Positions 9,063 through 18,424 of a stretch of 64,000 bases of DNA are shown here, piece after piece. A program made the translations under genes and the position numbers. Below the pieces are notes generated by a model that saw nothing but the letters and a program-made list of their open reading frames with translations, was not told the origin of the DNA and searched no databases. The stretch spans positions 186,001 through 250,000 of the forward strand of contig NZ_JACIJM010000004.1 of NCBI RefSeq assembly GCF_014199395.1, read 5' to 3'. Position 1 is the stretch's first letter; every line of letters begins with the position of its first letter. This DNA is from Yoonia ponticola (lineage in GTDB: Bacteria; Pseudomonadota; Alphaproteobacteria; Rhodobacterales; Rhodobacteraceae).

Positions 9063-9872
9063 TTAGCTGATCGCGTTGAACAGGTGGTCCATGGTCAGCG
9101 ATGGTTGTGAACAGCCGCTTTCGCCGACGATCCGTGCTGGTACGCCTGCGACGGTTTTCATCGGCGGCACGGCTTCGAGGACAACCGAGCCTGCCGCAAT
9201 CCGGCTGCAATGGCCGATGGTGATGTTGCCAAGCACTTTGGCACCTGCCCCGATCAGCACACCGTCCGCGATTTTGGGGTGACGGTCGTCGTCTTCTTTG
9301 CCAGTTCCGCCAAGTGTGACCGAATGCAGCATTGAGACATTATCGCCTACGACTGCCGTTTCGCCCACAACGATGGAATGTGCGTGGTCGATCATGATGC
9401 CTTTGCCGATCCGAGCCGCAGGGTGGATATCGACACCAAAGAGTTCAGAGACCCGCATTTGTACGAAGTACGACAGGTCTTTGCGGCCCGTCATCCAGAG
9501 CCAGTGACCGAGGCGGTAAGCTTGCACGGCTTGGTAGCCTTTGAAGAACAGCAGCGGTTGCATCAGGCGGTGGCATGCCGGATCGCGGTCAAAAATCGCT
9601 ACGAGGTCGGCACGTGCCGCCGAGGTGATGAACGCATCGGTTGCATAAGCTTCGTCGAGGATTTCGCGTAGGATTTGTTCGGACATTTCGCGCGAGGCGA
9701 GCTTCATCGAGATACGGTACGCCAATGCCCGCTCGAAGCTGGCGTGATGCAAGATACCCGCATGGATCAAGCCGCCCATCAACGGCTCGGAGAGCACGGC
9801 GGCTTCGGCTTCTTCGCGGATGCGGTGCCAAACGGGATCGACCTGCGAGAGGGCAGCTGTTTGAGGGGCCAT
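9063..9872 (-). CDS. cysE: Serine O-acetyltransferase
   Basis: Makes O-acetylserine from serine and acetyl-CoA, the committed step of cysteine synthesis. The 269 residues have the helical N-terminal SATase domain (DPVWHRIREEAEAAV to LFFKGYQAVQAYRLGH) and a C-terminal left-handed beta-helix of hexapeptide repeats with DIHPAARIGKGIMIDHAHS and VVGDNVSMLHSVTLGGTGK. It lies immediately downstream of the gene transfer agent cluster on the same strand, an association known from other Rhodobacterales; 87 bp separate it from the small gene that follows g15. Confidence 0.95.
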   Translation of the reverse strand: MAPQTAALSQVDPVWHRIREEAEAAVLSEPLMGGLIHAGILHHASFERALAYRISMKLASREMSEQILREILDEAYATDAFITSAARADLVAIFDRDPACHRLMQPLLFFKGYQAVQAYRLGHWLWMTGRKDLSYFVQMRVSELFGVDIHPAARIGKGIMIDHAHSIVVGETAVVGDNVSMLHSVTLGGTGKEDDDRHPKIADGVLIGAGAKVLGNITIGHCSRIAAGSVVLEAVPPMKTVAGVPARIVGESGCSQPSLTMDHLFNAIS

Positions 9873-9959
9873 GGGGTCACGTCCTTGCGCTTGTGTCTGG
9901 TCGTTCTAATCTAAGTAGTCCCAAGCGGACAAGAAAAAACCCCGTGAGGTGCATTTCAG

Positions 9960-10250
9960 TCAATGTTTCGCCGCGGCGCGGGTCAAAAGCCCTGTGATAA
10001 CAACCAACATGCTTTGCAGATAAGCGGTTGTGTGGGGCGTTGTGTCGTCAATCGGGTGATGCTGCGCCAAGGCGCTGGTCAGGGTGCCTGTGCCGTAATC
10101 GGGATGCGCACGGCGCAGGCGTTTGCGGTAGCGGTCGGCTGTGTCCGCGTTCGCGAGGGCCGATTGCAGCGTGGCTGGTCGCGTGATTTCAGGTTCATTT
10201 TTTAGCGCACAGGCCGCGTAATGCAGGTCAGAGAGATGAATGGGACGCAT
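9960..10250 (-). CDS. Small conserved protein trailing the GTA cluster (DUF7742-like)
   Basis: A 96-residue protein beginning MRPIHLSDLHYAACAL and containing DTADRYRKRLRRAHPDYGTGTL. Its ATG follows the g15 stop after one base (TGA-C-ATG), so it is probably translated by coupling to g15. A protein of this type (N-terminal MRP.H.D, central ADRYRRR..RAHP) follows g15 in other Rhodobacterales as I recall, but its function is not known. A much longer in-frame extension to 10361 would overlap g15 and was not used. No domain with known activity is visible. Confidence 0.75.
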   Translation of the reverse strand: MRPIHLSDLHYAACALKNEPEITRPATLQSALANADTADRYRKRLRRAHPDYGTGTLTSALAQHHPIDDTTPHTTAYLQSMLVVITGLLTRAAAKH

Positions 10251-10251
10251 G

Positions 10252-13200
10252 TCACGCCCCGATTTCGATGGTTTGCGCAGGCCCTGCCCCGTAGCGGTCC
10301 GACACCTGTGCGACGCTGACTTTTGTACCGACGCTGAGTGGTCCGGTCCATGTGGGGTCACTGACGATGACTGTGTTGGTCAGTACCCCGCCGACGTGGA
10401 ACGTGAGTAGATAGGTTTCACGCTCTTCGCCCAGTGGCACGTCAAGCCCAGACCAATCGTCGCCGTCGATCCGCGTCTGTCTGATCCATGTGATCTGCTG
10501 TTCGGCGCCCAGCGCTTGTGCCCGAAGATGTGCGACCGGATAAGGCCGCAAGCCGTTGCCTGCGAAGCTCGCGACGTCATAGCGGTAGGATGCGTCCCCC
10601 AACGGCTCAGAGGCCGGTCCGTAGCGGAAATGACGGTCGGTGCCGCGTGTGGTGGACGCCACGTTGATTTGCCTGATTGCCCCGTTCAGAACCACCACCG
10701 CTGATCCTGCGGGCCAGACGTCAGGGATCATAGCACTGGTGCCGGCCTGTCCCCGCAAGAAACCGGACAGCTGGTATTCTTGGGCGCTGACAGGAATGGC
10801 TTTGGTGAACTGCAGCACTTCCCAGTTGCTGGCACTCCCGTCCCCTATCGCAATGGCACCCGCACCGGATAGCACGCTTGCGATCTCGGCAGAGCTAAGC
10901 GTTCCGTGGATCAGTTTGACCGTCACCCCGTCTTGGCGGTCCCACGTCCCAACCGGTCCGCGCTGCAGCGGCGTCACCAACTGCCCCATGGTCCCCTCGC
11001 GCTGGATGATCTGGTCGAGCGTATAATCGCTGTCGGTCCCGCTGGTATAGAGCGCCACCTGCCCCGGCCAAGGCCGCCCGCTCGCTACCACATGCGGTGC
11101 GTGGGGGTTTTCGTCCCCCGTGATCAACGGCAGGTCGAGGAATTGCAGTTGCACAGGCACTGGTCCCACGTAGGGTTTCAGCTTGGGGGCAATGTCGGGA
11201 ATATTCTGCGGCAGGTAGACTTCTGGGTCCACGCGAGTGGCTTCGACCAAGCGCAAGCCTGCGTCTTCGACACGGTCAATGCGGAACGTGCCTTGGTCAC
11301 CGTTCACATGCAGCTCAATCACATCGCCTGCGCCCAGCGCCTGTTGTGAAGGTGGCAATGCAAAGCTGATGCCGTCTTGGCCCACACGGGTCTCAGCAAG
11401 CCAGCGGCCCACGGCGCCTTGTGCCTCTGCCCGTGTGAGCGCGAGCGGGACTGATGTGCGCGAAATGCCTAGTGTCGATTGTTCGGGGTCCGAAATTTCT
11501 GTGACGGCCCCTTCAAAGTCGGCCTCTGCGTCGATGAATTCAAACTGCACACGGGCTGCGATTTCCCCCAATGGTGCGCGGATTTGGCTGATCGCCGTCG
11601 GCCGGTCTGGGTCAAAGGCGAGCGTGTCTGGTGTTAACGTCTGTACTGGCTGGCCTGTGCGGTTGGTGAAGACCAATGTGCCGTCGCGCTCTGCCGCTTC
11701 AAAGCCGTAGGTGGTCATCAGCGGTTGCAGGGCCGCTCGTGCTGATCCGGCGTCTGCGATATGGTAGCCGCGTACTAGCCCGTAGAGCCGTGTCACATCG
11801 TATGCCGTCACCCCAGAGCGTTCGCATATGTCCGCCACAACAGACGCCAGCGTGCGGCTGGAACTACGCCCGTTCAGCCAATGCCCCCGCGTGTAGTTAT
11901 CCCCGTCAGACCACAATTCCTGATTACCGGGGAAATACGGGTATGGCCGCGCATCCCATGCCCAGACATGGGCGCGGTACATATCCACCATAGATCCGTC
12001 ATATAGCGCCGATACAGGGTTGTTCGTGACATCCGCGTAATGCCCATAGATCGCCCGCAGATATTGCATCTGCATAAAGTCATCACGCCGCCCGTTGGAA
12101 TAATGCGGCAGTTGCGATTCAGATGATTTGGGGTCGAGGAATTTGTTAGGTTGGTTGGTGCCTTTGTCTATCGCCGCGCAGCCCAGTTCGGTGAACCAGA
12201 TCGGTTTGCTTTGTGGCTGCCAAGGGGTTGGGATCGCGGACCTTATGCCGTCTATCCGGTTGTAGTGCGCGTTGCCCCACCAGTTAGGCAGGTCTTTGTA
12301 GCGATAAATCCAAGGCTCGTCCGCGAAGCCGTCTGTGATCTCAGAGCGGCGCTGTGCATCGCGAGCCGTATCGCTCTTGTAATACCAGTCGTAGCCTTCG
12401 CCTGCCGTCACATTGTTTGACAGGTAATCAAGGTTATAGATCGACCCCGCATCTGCGTCCGCATGATCTACGCCGTCGCGCCAATCGGACAGCGGCATAT
12501 AATTGTCGATCCCGATGAAATCGATATTTGGGTCCGCCCAGAGCAGATCAAGGTGAAAGATTTTGTCGCCTGTCCCCGTAGGCTGATACCCATGGTATTC
12601 GGACCAATCCGACGCATAGCTGATCTTGGTATCCGGCCCTAGGATCGCGCGGACTTCACCTGCCAGTTGGATCAGCGCGTCTACAGCGGGAAACGTGCCA
12701 CCTGCCCCACGGATTTGCGTCAGACTGCGCATCTCAGAGCCAATACAAAACGCAGTCACACCGCCCGCCGCTTTGCACAGATATGCGTAATGCAGGATGA
12801 AGCGGCGGTAGCGCCATTCTTTGGGGCCTGTGTAGGTGACTGTCTCGCCCTCGATGGCAAAGTCATCGGGCTGCGCTGTCCCCATGAACGCCGCGACCTC
12901 AGCGGTGGCTGTAGCCGTCTGGTCCGGTGTGCCGTCCATCTGTGGGGCCAGTGACGTTGTGATCCGCCCGCGCCACGGCAAGGGCGGTTGCCCAGCACCC
13001 CCTGTCCAAGGGTTGATCAGTGTATTGCCGTCTTGTTGCTCCATCAGGATGAACGGATAGAACACAGGGTCTTGCAAGCGGGCCTTTAGCCCCTTGATGG
13101 CTTCAACCACGGAGGCATCACAGGGCGTGCCGCCATACACGGGCCGATCACCCGACAGCGGCACCACACCAGCCGCAGCACGCGCTTGGCCAGACACCAC

Positions 13201-14142
13201 CCACGGCATCACGTCGCCGTCTACCGTGGTCTGTTCCACCTTAGGGGCTACTTCACAGTCCCCACAGCGTAGGTCATTGCCAAACCATGACACGACCAGC
13301 AACGCGGAATGGCAATTGGGCAGTTCCTCGCGCAACGCCTCTGACGCCACATAGAAATCCGTACCGCCCAGTGGAGAATTCACATTGATCGCGATTTGCT
13401 CGCCAAACGCGGGTGACAAGCGCACGGGTTGCGTCGCCAGCGCATATTCACCCGTACCGGGGATCAGTGCGACGCCACGCACTTGGCGGGCAATGTCGGC
13501 CACGGCGGCAGGTGCGCCTTCCTCGGACGGGCGCATCACCTCGAATGTGAACTGCGGCACGCGGTTGCCAAATTGCGCAAGCGGCAAGTCCTCGAACACC
13601 ACGTAGGCTATACCGCGGTAGGCAGGCGCGTTGTCGGCCCCTTCAACCGCGACGATTTTGGGATCAGGCGATTGGAACGCGGAGCCATCATAAACGGTCA
13701 TATTCAGCTTGGCGTGGCTCATCACCACACCATCCGCCCAGACACGGCCCACACGGGTGATCGTGCCTTCGCACAAGGCCACAGCCAGACTGACCGTATA
13801 GCTGTATTCCGTCACCTTTGGCTGCGCACCGGCACCTTTGCCGCCGCCAGTGGTCTCGCTGCTCTCTTGGAACTGCGTGGCCCAGATCACCTGTCCTGGC
13901 ACACGCATCCGGCCATATACCTGACCAACCGTGTTACCTTCACCAGCGCCAGTAATCCGGAACCGATCCACACGACCTGTTTCCACCGCCGCACTGCCCG
14001 ACCCCAGTATCCGCTGGTCGATCATACGTCCTACAGTGGCCCCCGCCGCCTGCCCAATGGCCGCAGCCGACACCCCAAGCACGGCACCACCGACACTGGC
14101 CCCAAGCGACATACCAACTGCAGACAAGACAAGCGTAGCCAT
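10252..14142 (-). CDS. GTA g15, large tail-tip/host-specificity protein ('megatron')
   Basis: The largest GTA gene (1296 residues; Rhodobacter capsulatus homologue about 1300). It forms the tail tip/baseplate centre that contacts the cell envelope. The N-terminus is a glycine/alanine-rich hydrophobic stretch; a TIM-barrel glycoside-hydrolase-like domain follows at about 430-740 (ISYASDWSEYHGYQP, FIGIDNYMPLSDWRDG, WFTELGCAAIDKGTN); a phage-tail_3-like region and the Rcc01698-like C-terminal part complete it. It starts 5 bp after the g14 stop. No interruption is seen, so particle tips should be full length. Confidence 0.93.
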   Translation of the reverse strand: MATLVLSAVGMSLGASVGGAVLGVSAAAIGQAAGATVGRMIDQRILGSGSAAVETGRVDRFRITGAGEGNTVGQVYGRMRVPGQVIWATQFQESSETTGGGKGAGAQPKVTEYSYTVSLAVALCEGTITRVGRVWADGVVMSHAKLNMTVYDGSAFQSPDPKIVAVEGADNAPAYRGIAYVVFEDLPLAQFGNRVPQFTFEVMRPSEEGAPAAVADIARQVRGVALIPGTGEYALATQPVRLSPAFGEQIAINVNSPLGGTDFYVASEALREELPNCHSALLVVSWFGNDLRCGDCEVAPKVEQTTVDGDVMPWVVSGQARAAAGVVPLSGDRPVYGGTPCDASVVEAIKGLKARLQDPVFYPFILMEQQDGNTLINPWTGGAGQPPLPWRGRITTSLAPQMDGTPDQTATATAEVAAFMGTAQPDDFAIEGETVTYTGPKEWRYRRFILHYAYLCKAAGGVTAFCIGSEMRSLTQIRGAGGTFPAVDALIQLAGEVRAILGPDTKISYASDWSEYHGYQPTGTGDKIFHLDLLWADPNIDFIGIDNYMPLSDWRDGVDHADADAGSIYNLDYLSNNVTAGEGYDWYYKSDTARDAQRRSEITDGFADEPWIYRYKDLPNWWGNAHYNRIDGIRSAIPTPWQPQSKPIWFTELGCAAIDKGTNQPNKFLDPKSSESQLPHYSNGRRDDFMQMQYLRAIYGHYADVTNNPVSALYDGSMVDMYRAHVWAWDARPYPYFPGNQELWSDGDNYTRGHWLNGRSSSRTLASVVADICERSGVTAYDVTRLYGLVRGYHIADAGSARAALQPLMTTYGFEAAERDGTLVFTNRTGQPVQTLTPDTLAFDPDRPTAISQIRAPLGEIAARVQFEFIDAEADFEGAVTEISDPEQSTLGISRTSVPLALTRAEAQGAVGRWLAETRVGQDGISFALPPSQQALGAGDVIELHVNGDQGTFRIDRVEDAGLRLVEATRVDPEVYLPQNIPDIAPKLKPYVGPVPVQLQFLDLPLITGDENPHAPHVVASGRPWPGQVALYTSGTDSDYTLDQIIQREGTMGQLVTPLQRGPVGTWDRQDGVTVKLIHGTLSSAEIASVLSGAGAIAIGDGSASNWEVLQFTKAIPVSAQEYQLSGFLRGQAGTSAMIPDVWPAGSAVVVLNGAIRQINVASTTRGTDRHFRYGPASEPLGDASYRYDVASFAGNGLRPYPVAHLRAQALGAEQQITWIRQTRIDGDDWSGLDVPLGEERETYLLTFHVGGVLTNTVIVSDPTWTGPLSVGTKVSVAQVSDRYGAGPAQTIEIGA

Positions 14143-14147
14143 AGGGA

Positions 14148-14576
14148 TTATCCTTCTAAAAATTCAAAGCGGGCAACGATGCGCCGTTGCCAAGGGGCGG
14201 ACAACGGGCTCTCAGTGACCCCGTGTCCGGCATAAGCGTGGATAAAGGTCGGGGCATCGCCCACCTCTGCCAACACGCCCAAGTGTTTCGCAACCCAACC
14301 GTCACGCATCCGGAACAAAATCACCTGTCCGGCGCGCATCGGCTGGTCGCTGACGTCGTCAAAGTGGTCACGGGCGCTTTGCCACAGACGTTCATCGCGT
14401 TGCGGCTCTCCCCAATCGGCAGAATATGCGGGCACGTCCTGCGGGTCTTCCCCGTAGCGACTGCGCCACAACCCACGGATCATGCCCAGACAATCGGTGG
14501 CAACACCTTTGACGGCGGCTTGGTGCACATAAGGCGTACCGATCCAACTGCGGGCCTCTGCGACGATATCGTTCAC
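14148..14576 (-). CDS. GTA g14, NlpC/P60 cell-wall peptidase
   Basis: Tail-associated peptidase thought to help the particle breach the peptidoglycan. The 142 residues show the NlpC/P60 layout: WIGTPYVHQAAVKGVATDC with the catalytic Cys, a central GQVILFRM strand and AKHLGVLAEV with the catalytic His. Its start overlaps the g13 stop by 4 nt (ATGA). Length and order match R. capsulatus g14. Confidence 0.92.
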   Translation of the reverse strand: MNDIVAEARSWIGTPYVHQAAVKGVATDCLGMIRGLWRSRYGEDPQDVPAYSADWGEPQRDERLWQSARDHFDDVSDQPMRAGQVILFRMRDGWVAKHLGVLAEVGDAPTFIHAYAGHGVTESPLSAPWQRRIVARFEFLEG

Positions 14577-15457
14577 AGCAGGCTCCCTCCGTTGTTCACA
14601 TCACCAGAGCGCGGCACAGCCATCAGCCAGTCATCACCCGGAATATGCGGGAAGCCCTGAAAATTGGCGAGGTTACTGAATTTCTCGCGACAGGTTTCGG
14701 CCCGTTTGTCACAGCCAGCCACAAGCCGCAGCTGATCGCCCACACTGATCGCAATGCCCAGCGGCTGCCACAACAGTACCTCGCGACGGGTGCCAACTAA
14801 GCGGTCCTCTTTGATCGTGGCAGACAGCCCCTTTGCGGCTCCCGTCATGACCTGCAAGAACCCGTTCTTGAACCACTCCGCATGAAACGGCACCAGCGTC
14901 GCCAGATCAAAGCTCTGCCCGTCCGTGGCACGGTCCACGTCCACCTCGGCCACATAAGCGGCTTCGGTCTGCGTGTTGATCGCACAGCGGCTATCGCCCA
15001 GCACAGCAGAACATGTCTTGAGGTAAGACCGCCCCTGCGGTTGGTTCAGCGCCTCTGCTAACCCGCGCAGATCAACTTGGAACTGGCCGCCATTGCGGGT
15101 GATTTCACCCATCGTGCCACGGAAATTGACCTGCCGTGCAGTCACATCATCCCAACGGACCTGCCACACCGTCACTTCGGCCTGATCGTACCGACCTGCG
15201 GCGATATCAGTCTCGGTGATGGTCGCAGCGGTCAGCACGCCGACAGCTTCGGTATTATCCACCGACAGGCCCGTAGTGCTACTGAGCGCACGCGCCGTCA
15301 TGCCGCTGTCAGCGACGAAATCCACACCGTCAAAGCGCAGCGTCCGGTCGTGATCGGTAAAGCCAAGCACAACGCCGTCGCGCCGCTTGATTGCCCAGCA
15401 TTGGCACACATGGGTCAGGCCCGTGGCGAGGTGTTCAAGCAAAAGCTGCCTACTCAT
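14573..15457 (-). CDS. GTA g13, tail hub protein (DUF2163 / BR0599 family)
   Basis: Baseplate hub protein of 294 residues. The N-terminal DUF2163 domain (HVCQCWAIKRRDGVVLGFTD) and the C-terminal part with CSAVLGDSRC and CDKRAETCREKF...GFPHIPGDD are typical. The four conserved Cys in the last third are those proposed to hold an iron-sulfur cluster in the RcGTA hub structure; all are present here. It overlaps both g12 and g14 by 4 nt. Confidence 0.92.
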   Translation of the reverse strand: MSRQLLLEHLATGLTHVCQCWAIKRRDGVVLGFTDHDRTLRFDGVDFVADSGMTARALSSTTGLSVDNTEAVGVLTAATITETDIAAGRYDQAEVTVWQVRWDDVTARQVNFRGTMGEITRNGGQFQVDLRGLAEALNQPQGRSYLKTCSAVLGDSRCAINTQTEAAYVAEVDVDRATDGQSFDLATLVPFHAEWFKNGFLQVMTGAAKGLSATIKEDRLVGTRREVLLWQPLGIAISVGDQLRLVAGCDKRAETCREKFSNLANFQGFPHIPGDDWLMAVPRSGDVNNGGSLL

Positions 15458-16086
15458 ACCCGCACCTCGACCACAGGGACATTCGGCACGTCGCCTGCTT
15501 GGAAATTCGCCACAGATGTCTGGATGCGATCCGAGGCAAAGCGGACAGGCACGTCAAATTCATATCCCGCACGGATTTCCGCGCCAATCGGCGGGGCTTC
15601 CGCGAAATTCACAATACCACGCTGCGTATCCACGGTGTAATCAATGCAGTCCTGTAATTCATCGCCCCCCACAGCCACGCGCACCGATCCCATCACGGGT
15701 TTCGTCACGGGGCGGTTGTAGTTGGCGTCACCGGACGGATAAGCCTTGATCAACTGCCACGCGGTTGTGACCTCATCACCCTGCCCGATCAACTGGTCAT
15801 GGGCGGTGGGATTGGCCGAGGACTTGCAGGATTTGTAGTCAGCCCAGTCTTTCCACCGGAACCCGATCAACTGGCCCTGCCGCGCTTCAAAGAACGCCAC
15901 CAAAAGCGCCACATCATCCAAAGACCGCAGACCCAACCCCGCATCATAATGCCTACGCGAATGGGCCCACGGCGTGTTGCGTTCTTCAAACCCGTTGGCA
16001 AGGGTAACAATCTCTGTGCGTCGCTCTGGGCCACCAATGGCCCCAAATGATAACGACGCGGGAAAGCGGATCTCGTGAAATGACAT
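15454..16086 (-). CDS. GTA g12, distal tail protein (DUF2460 / TIGR02217)
   Basis: Baseplate ring protein linking tail tube and hub. The 210 residues start FHEIRFPASLSFGAIGGPER and include NGFEERNTPWAHSRRHYDAG, AFFEARQGQLIGFRWKDW and a C-terminal GYEFDVPVRFASDRI, all diagnostic of the GTA/phage DUF2460 family. It begins 11 bp after g11 and overlaps g13 by 4 nt. Confidence 0.93.
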   Translation of the reverse strand: MSFHEIRFPASLSFGAIGGPERRTEIVTLANGFEERNTPWAHSRRHYDAGLGLRSLDDVALLVAFFEARQGQLIGFRWKDWADYKSCKSSANPTAHDQLIGQGDEVTTAWQLIKAYPSGDANYNRPVTKPVMGSVRVAVGGDELQDCIDYTVDTQRGIVNFAEAPPIGAEIRAGYEFDVPVRFASDRIQTSVANFQAGDVPNVPVVEVRV

Positions 16087-16097
16087 CTGTGCTGCTC

Positions 16098-16721
16098 CTA
16101 TTGATTCCGGCGACCTTGGCCAATTGCGCGCGCCACACGCGCGGCAATCTGACCTTGCGAGCGTTCAAAGCCGGTCACATCCGGCGTGGAAATATTCATA
16201 TTGATGTTCACGCCGCCACCACCTTGGGTGCGCACGCCCAGCCGTCCGTCTGACCCACGCGCGAGCGGCATGATCGCCTCTGGTCCCGCTTCGCCCATCA
16301 GTCCGGTGCCGCCGCGCATCGGGAACGTCGTGGCCCCGCTGACCACACCGCCCAGCGCAAAGGGCATCACGCGACCTTGCGAAAACGGCGCACCATCCTT
16401 GAACGGCATCACCCCCGCGACCAGTCCACTGATCCCGTCGGCAATCGCCGTGCCCATGCCATTGGCCACAGGCTTGATCGCCGCCGCGTAAGCTGTGTCG
16501 ATCATGTTCGACGCCACCATGCCCAGCGCATCACTTAGCTTCAGCCCGTCGAATGCCAAACCGTCGAAGGCATTGCGCAAGCCATTGGACAAGCCACGAT
16601 CCAGGTTCGTGGCCTCTTTGAACGTATCGGCAAAGGCCGCACGCATTTCGCGGATTTCCCCCGTCAGGCGGGCCGCATCATCTGCCGCCGCACCAAACTG
16701 GTCTTCGTCAAATTCATCCAT
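16098..16721 (-). CDS. GTA g11, tail tape-measure protein
   Basis: A 207-residue protein, the short tape-measure expected for the short RcGTA-type tail. It has a helical N-terminus (AARLTGEIREMRAAFADTF), a hydrophobic centre (ALGMVASNMIDTAYAAA) and a Gly-rich C-terminus with FALGGVVSGATTFPMRGG and GLMGEAGPEAIMPLARG, a motif also present at the ends of phage tape measures. The start at 16721 (MDEFDED) has AAGGA about 10 nt upstream and overlaps g10.1 by 8 nt; an ATG at 16766 would extend it into g10.1. Confidence 0.9.
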   Translation of the reverse strand: MDEFDEDQFGAAADDAARLTGEIREMRAAFADTFKEATNLDRGLSNGLRNAFDGLAFDGLKLSDALGMVASNMIDTAYAAAIKPVANGMGTAIADGISGLVAGVMPFKDGAPFSQGRVMPFALGGVVSGATTFPMRGGTGLMGEAGPEAIMPLARGSDGRLGVRTQGGGGVNINMNISTPDVTGFERSQGQIAARVARAIGQGRRNQ

Positions 16722-16914
16722 CTGTCGATGTCCTTTTTTCATCGGGGTACGCTTGGGACAACGCATCTAACGCGCTGCGCCCCATCGGCGCTGATCCCGC
16801 ATCAATCCCCAGCATCAGCCGGAACTCTGCGGGGGTCAGTTGCCAGAACTGGTCGGGACGCAGGCTCAAACCGCGCACCCCAGCCTTGAGCAACGCAGGC
16901 CAGTCAAACTTCAT
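16714..16914 (-). CDS. GTA g10.1, small tail assembly protein (TIGR02216-like)
   Basis: A 66-residue protein starting MKFDWPALLKAGVRGL and containing PDQFWQLTPAEFRLMLG. This matches the short phage tail-assembly-chaperone type protein found between g10 and g11 in RcGTA-like clusters. The ATG overlaps the g10 stop (ATGA, 16911-16914), which fixes the start; a longer in-frame form reaching 17022 lies wholly inside g10. Confidence 0.88.
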   Translation of the reverse strand: MKFDWPALLKAGVRGLSLRPDQFWQLTPAEFRLMLGIDAGSAPMGRSALDALSQAYPDEKRTSTDG

Positions 16915-17225
16915 GCCGCAGTCCCAAAAGCACGCGCCAGCAGTTGCGCCGCGATCCTTGCGGCATCTACAGGCCCGTCGCCAATGTCGGCTGTCAGCAA
17001 CTCCGCCGACGTCCCGGACCATCCGCCTCCGCGCAGACCCGCCACGATCAACGCCATCACATCGCGACTCGCAAAAGCACCGCTCTCGAACCGTTGGACC
17101 AAAGCCACCAAAGTGTCCTCGCCCAAGCGGTCCTCAAGCTCTGCCAAGGCCCCAAGGGTCAGCTTGCAGACATGCGGGATGCCGTTCACCGTGATGGTCA
17201 CTTCACCAGCCCAAGGGTTCGCCAT
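16911..17225 (-). CDS. GTA g10, tail assembly protein (GTA_gp10 family)
   Basis: A 104-residue protein beginning MANPWAGEVTITVNGIPHVC and followed by LTLGALAELEDRLGEDTLVA, the hallmark of the GTA_gp10/phage tail tube chaperone-like family. It overlaps the g9 stop by one base (TGATG) and the g10.1 start by 4 nt, which implies coupled translation. Confidence 0.92.
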   Translation of the reverse strand: MANPWAGEVTITVNGIPHVCKLTLGALAELEDRLGEDTLVALVQRFESGAFASRDVMALIVAGLRGGGWSGTSAELLTADIGDGPVDAARIAAQLLARAFGTAA

Positions 17226-17641
17226 CAGCTCGTCGCCGTGAAGGTAATCGCACCCGCGGATGCCATGGCCAACTCATAGGTCGCCTCGCCGTTATAAGCG
17301 CCGGAATATTCCACGGACGTGATCTGGAAAGCGCCTTGCACGGTACCAAAATCAGGGATGATCACCTGAAAATCAGGCGTTTCCCCGTCAAAGAAGATCT
17401 GCCGCGCGCGTTCATCGCTATCCGCGTCCTTGAACACACCAGAGCCGGAAATCGCGCAGGTTTTCACCCCAGCACCGCCCAGCAATTCGCGCCAGCCGCC
17501 TGTACTTTCCAATGACGTCACATCCACGCTTTCCGCGTTAAAGCTGATCCGCGTGGCACGTAGCCCCGCCACAGTCTCAAACGATCCATCGCCAGTCATG
17601 TCGATTTTGACCAATAGGTCTTTACCATTCTGGGCCACCAT
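17225..17641 (-). CDS. GTA g9, major tail tube protein
   Basis: Main structural unit of the tail tube. The 138 residues (MVAQNGKDLLVKIDMTGDG, VAGLRATRISFNAESVDVTS, LESTGGWRELLGGAGVK, VEYSGAYNGEATYELAMAS) match the TIGR02126 tail-tube family in full. It lies 22 bp after g8 with AGGAGGA ahead of its start, one of the few strong ribosome sites in the cluster, consistent with the high copy number needed. Confidence 0.94.
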   Translation of the reverse strand: MVAQNGKDLLVKIDMTGDGSFETVAGLRATRISFNAESVDVTSLESTGGWRELLGGAGVKTCAISGSGVFKDADSDERARQIFFDGETPDFQVIIPDFGTVQGAFQITSVEYSGAYNGEATYELAMASAGAITFTATS

Positions 17642-17663
17642 CGGGTGTCCTCCTTTATATCAG

Positions 17664-18089
17664 TTAGGGTGTTACGGGTGCGCCGTCGCAAATGCGGGCG
17701 CGGAACGTCAGATCAATTTGGCGGGCAGTGCCAGTGCGGGCACGCTGGGCGCGGGCCTTTGAAAAGTGCAGAAACACCAGCACGCCACGGGACAGGGTCA
17801 AATCCGCATTGTGCAGCACGTCACTGACCACCGCCGCGACCTGCTTGGCACGCGCGAAACCCGATTGCTCGGACACTACGCGGATCACCAATTCATGCAG
17901 CGCACCGTTGCCCGTGCCATCGGACTGGTCGCGGACTTGTTCAGCGCCCAGCGACACATAAACCTCCGCACGCGGACCTGCTGGCACAGTGTCATACACC
18001 GCATCGCCCACCAGCGCAGTCAACGCAGGATCGGTCTGAAGCGCCTCGTATATCGCGGACTGCAACGCGCCGCTGACGGCATAGGTCAT
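17664..18089 (-). CDS. GTA g8, tail terminator (DUF3168)
   Basis: A 141-residue DUF3168 protein that caps the tail tube at the head end. Segments ALQSAIYEALQTDPALTALVG, AVYDTVPAGPRAEVYVSLG and a middle FARAKQVAAVVSDVLHNADL are typical. Its ATG overlaps the g7 stop (ATGA). Confidence 0.9.
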   Translation of the reverse strand: MTYAVSGALQSAIYEALQTDPALTALVGDAVYDTVPAGPRAEVYVSLGAEQVRDQSDGTGNGALHELVIRVVSEQSGFARAKQVAAVVSDVLHNADLTLSRGVLVFLHFSKARAQRARTGTARQIDLTFRARICDGAPVTP

Positions 18090-18424
18090 ACCACGGCCTC
18101 CTCAATCGCAAAGCAGGTCAGGTACAGCGCACCGCGATCATAGGCCGTCACCGCATCAATACGAAAAGCCCGCTCGCCTTCGACAAATCGTTGTCCCGCC
18201 TTGGGCCGCGACGGCGCACCAACAGCCGCTGCACGCACAATCACCCGCAGTGTATTTTTCGACAGGGTGGCAACCAGATCACCGCTTTGGCGACCGGTGC
18301 CGGTTTTCACATCGGCAAATAACGTGCCCAGCGGCTCCCAAGTGGTGACATAGCCACCCGCATCATCCGCCACCCGCACAGGGTTTTCCAAAGTCATCTG
18401 ACGTGTCAAACGTGGTAAACTCAT
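18086..18424 (-). CDS. GTA g7, head-tail stopper protein
   Basis: A 112-residue head-tail joining protein (TIGR01563/SPP1 gp16-like). It contains LPRLTRQMTLENPVRVADDAG, TWEPLGTLFADVKTGTGRQ and QRFVEGERAFRIDAVTAYD. In RcGTA this ring closes the head beneath the adaptor. Both ends overlap neighbours by 4 nt. Confidence 0.9.
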   Translation of the reverse strand: MSLPRLTRQMTLENPVRVADDAGGYVTTWEPLGTLFADVKTGTGRQSGDLVATLSKNTLRVIVRAAAVGAPSRPKAGQRFVEGERAFRIDAVTAYDRGALYLTCFAIEEAVV

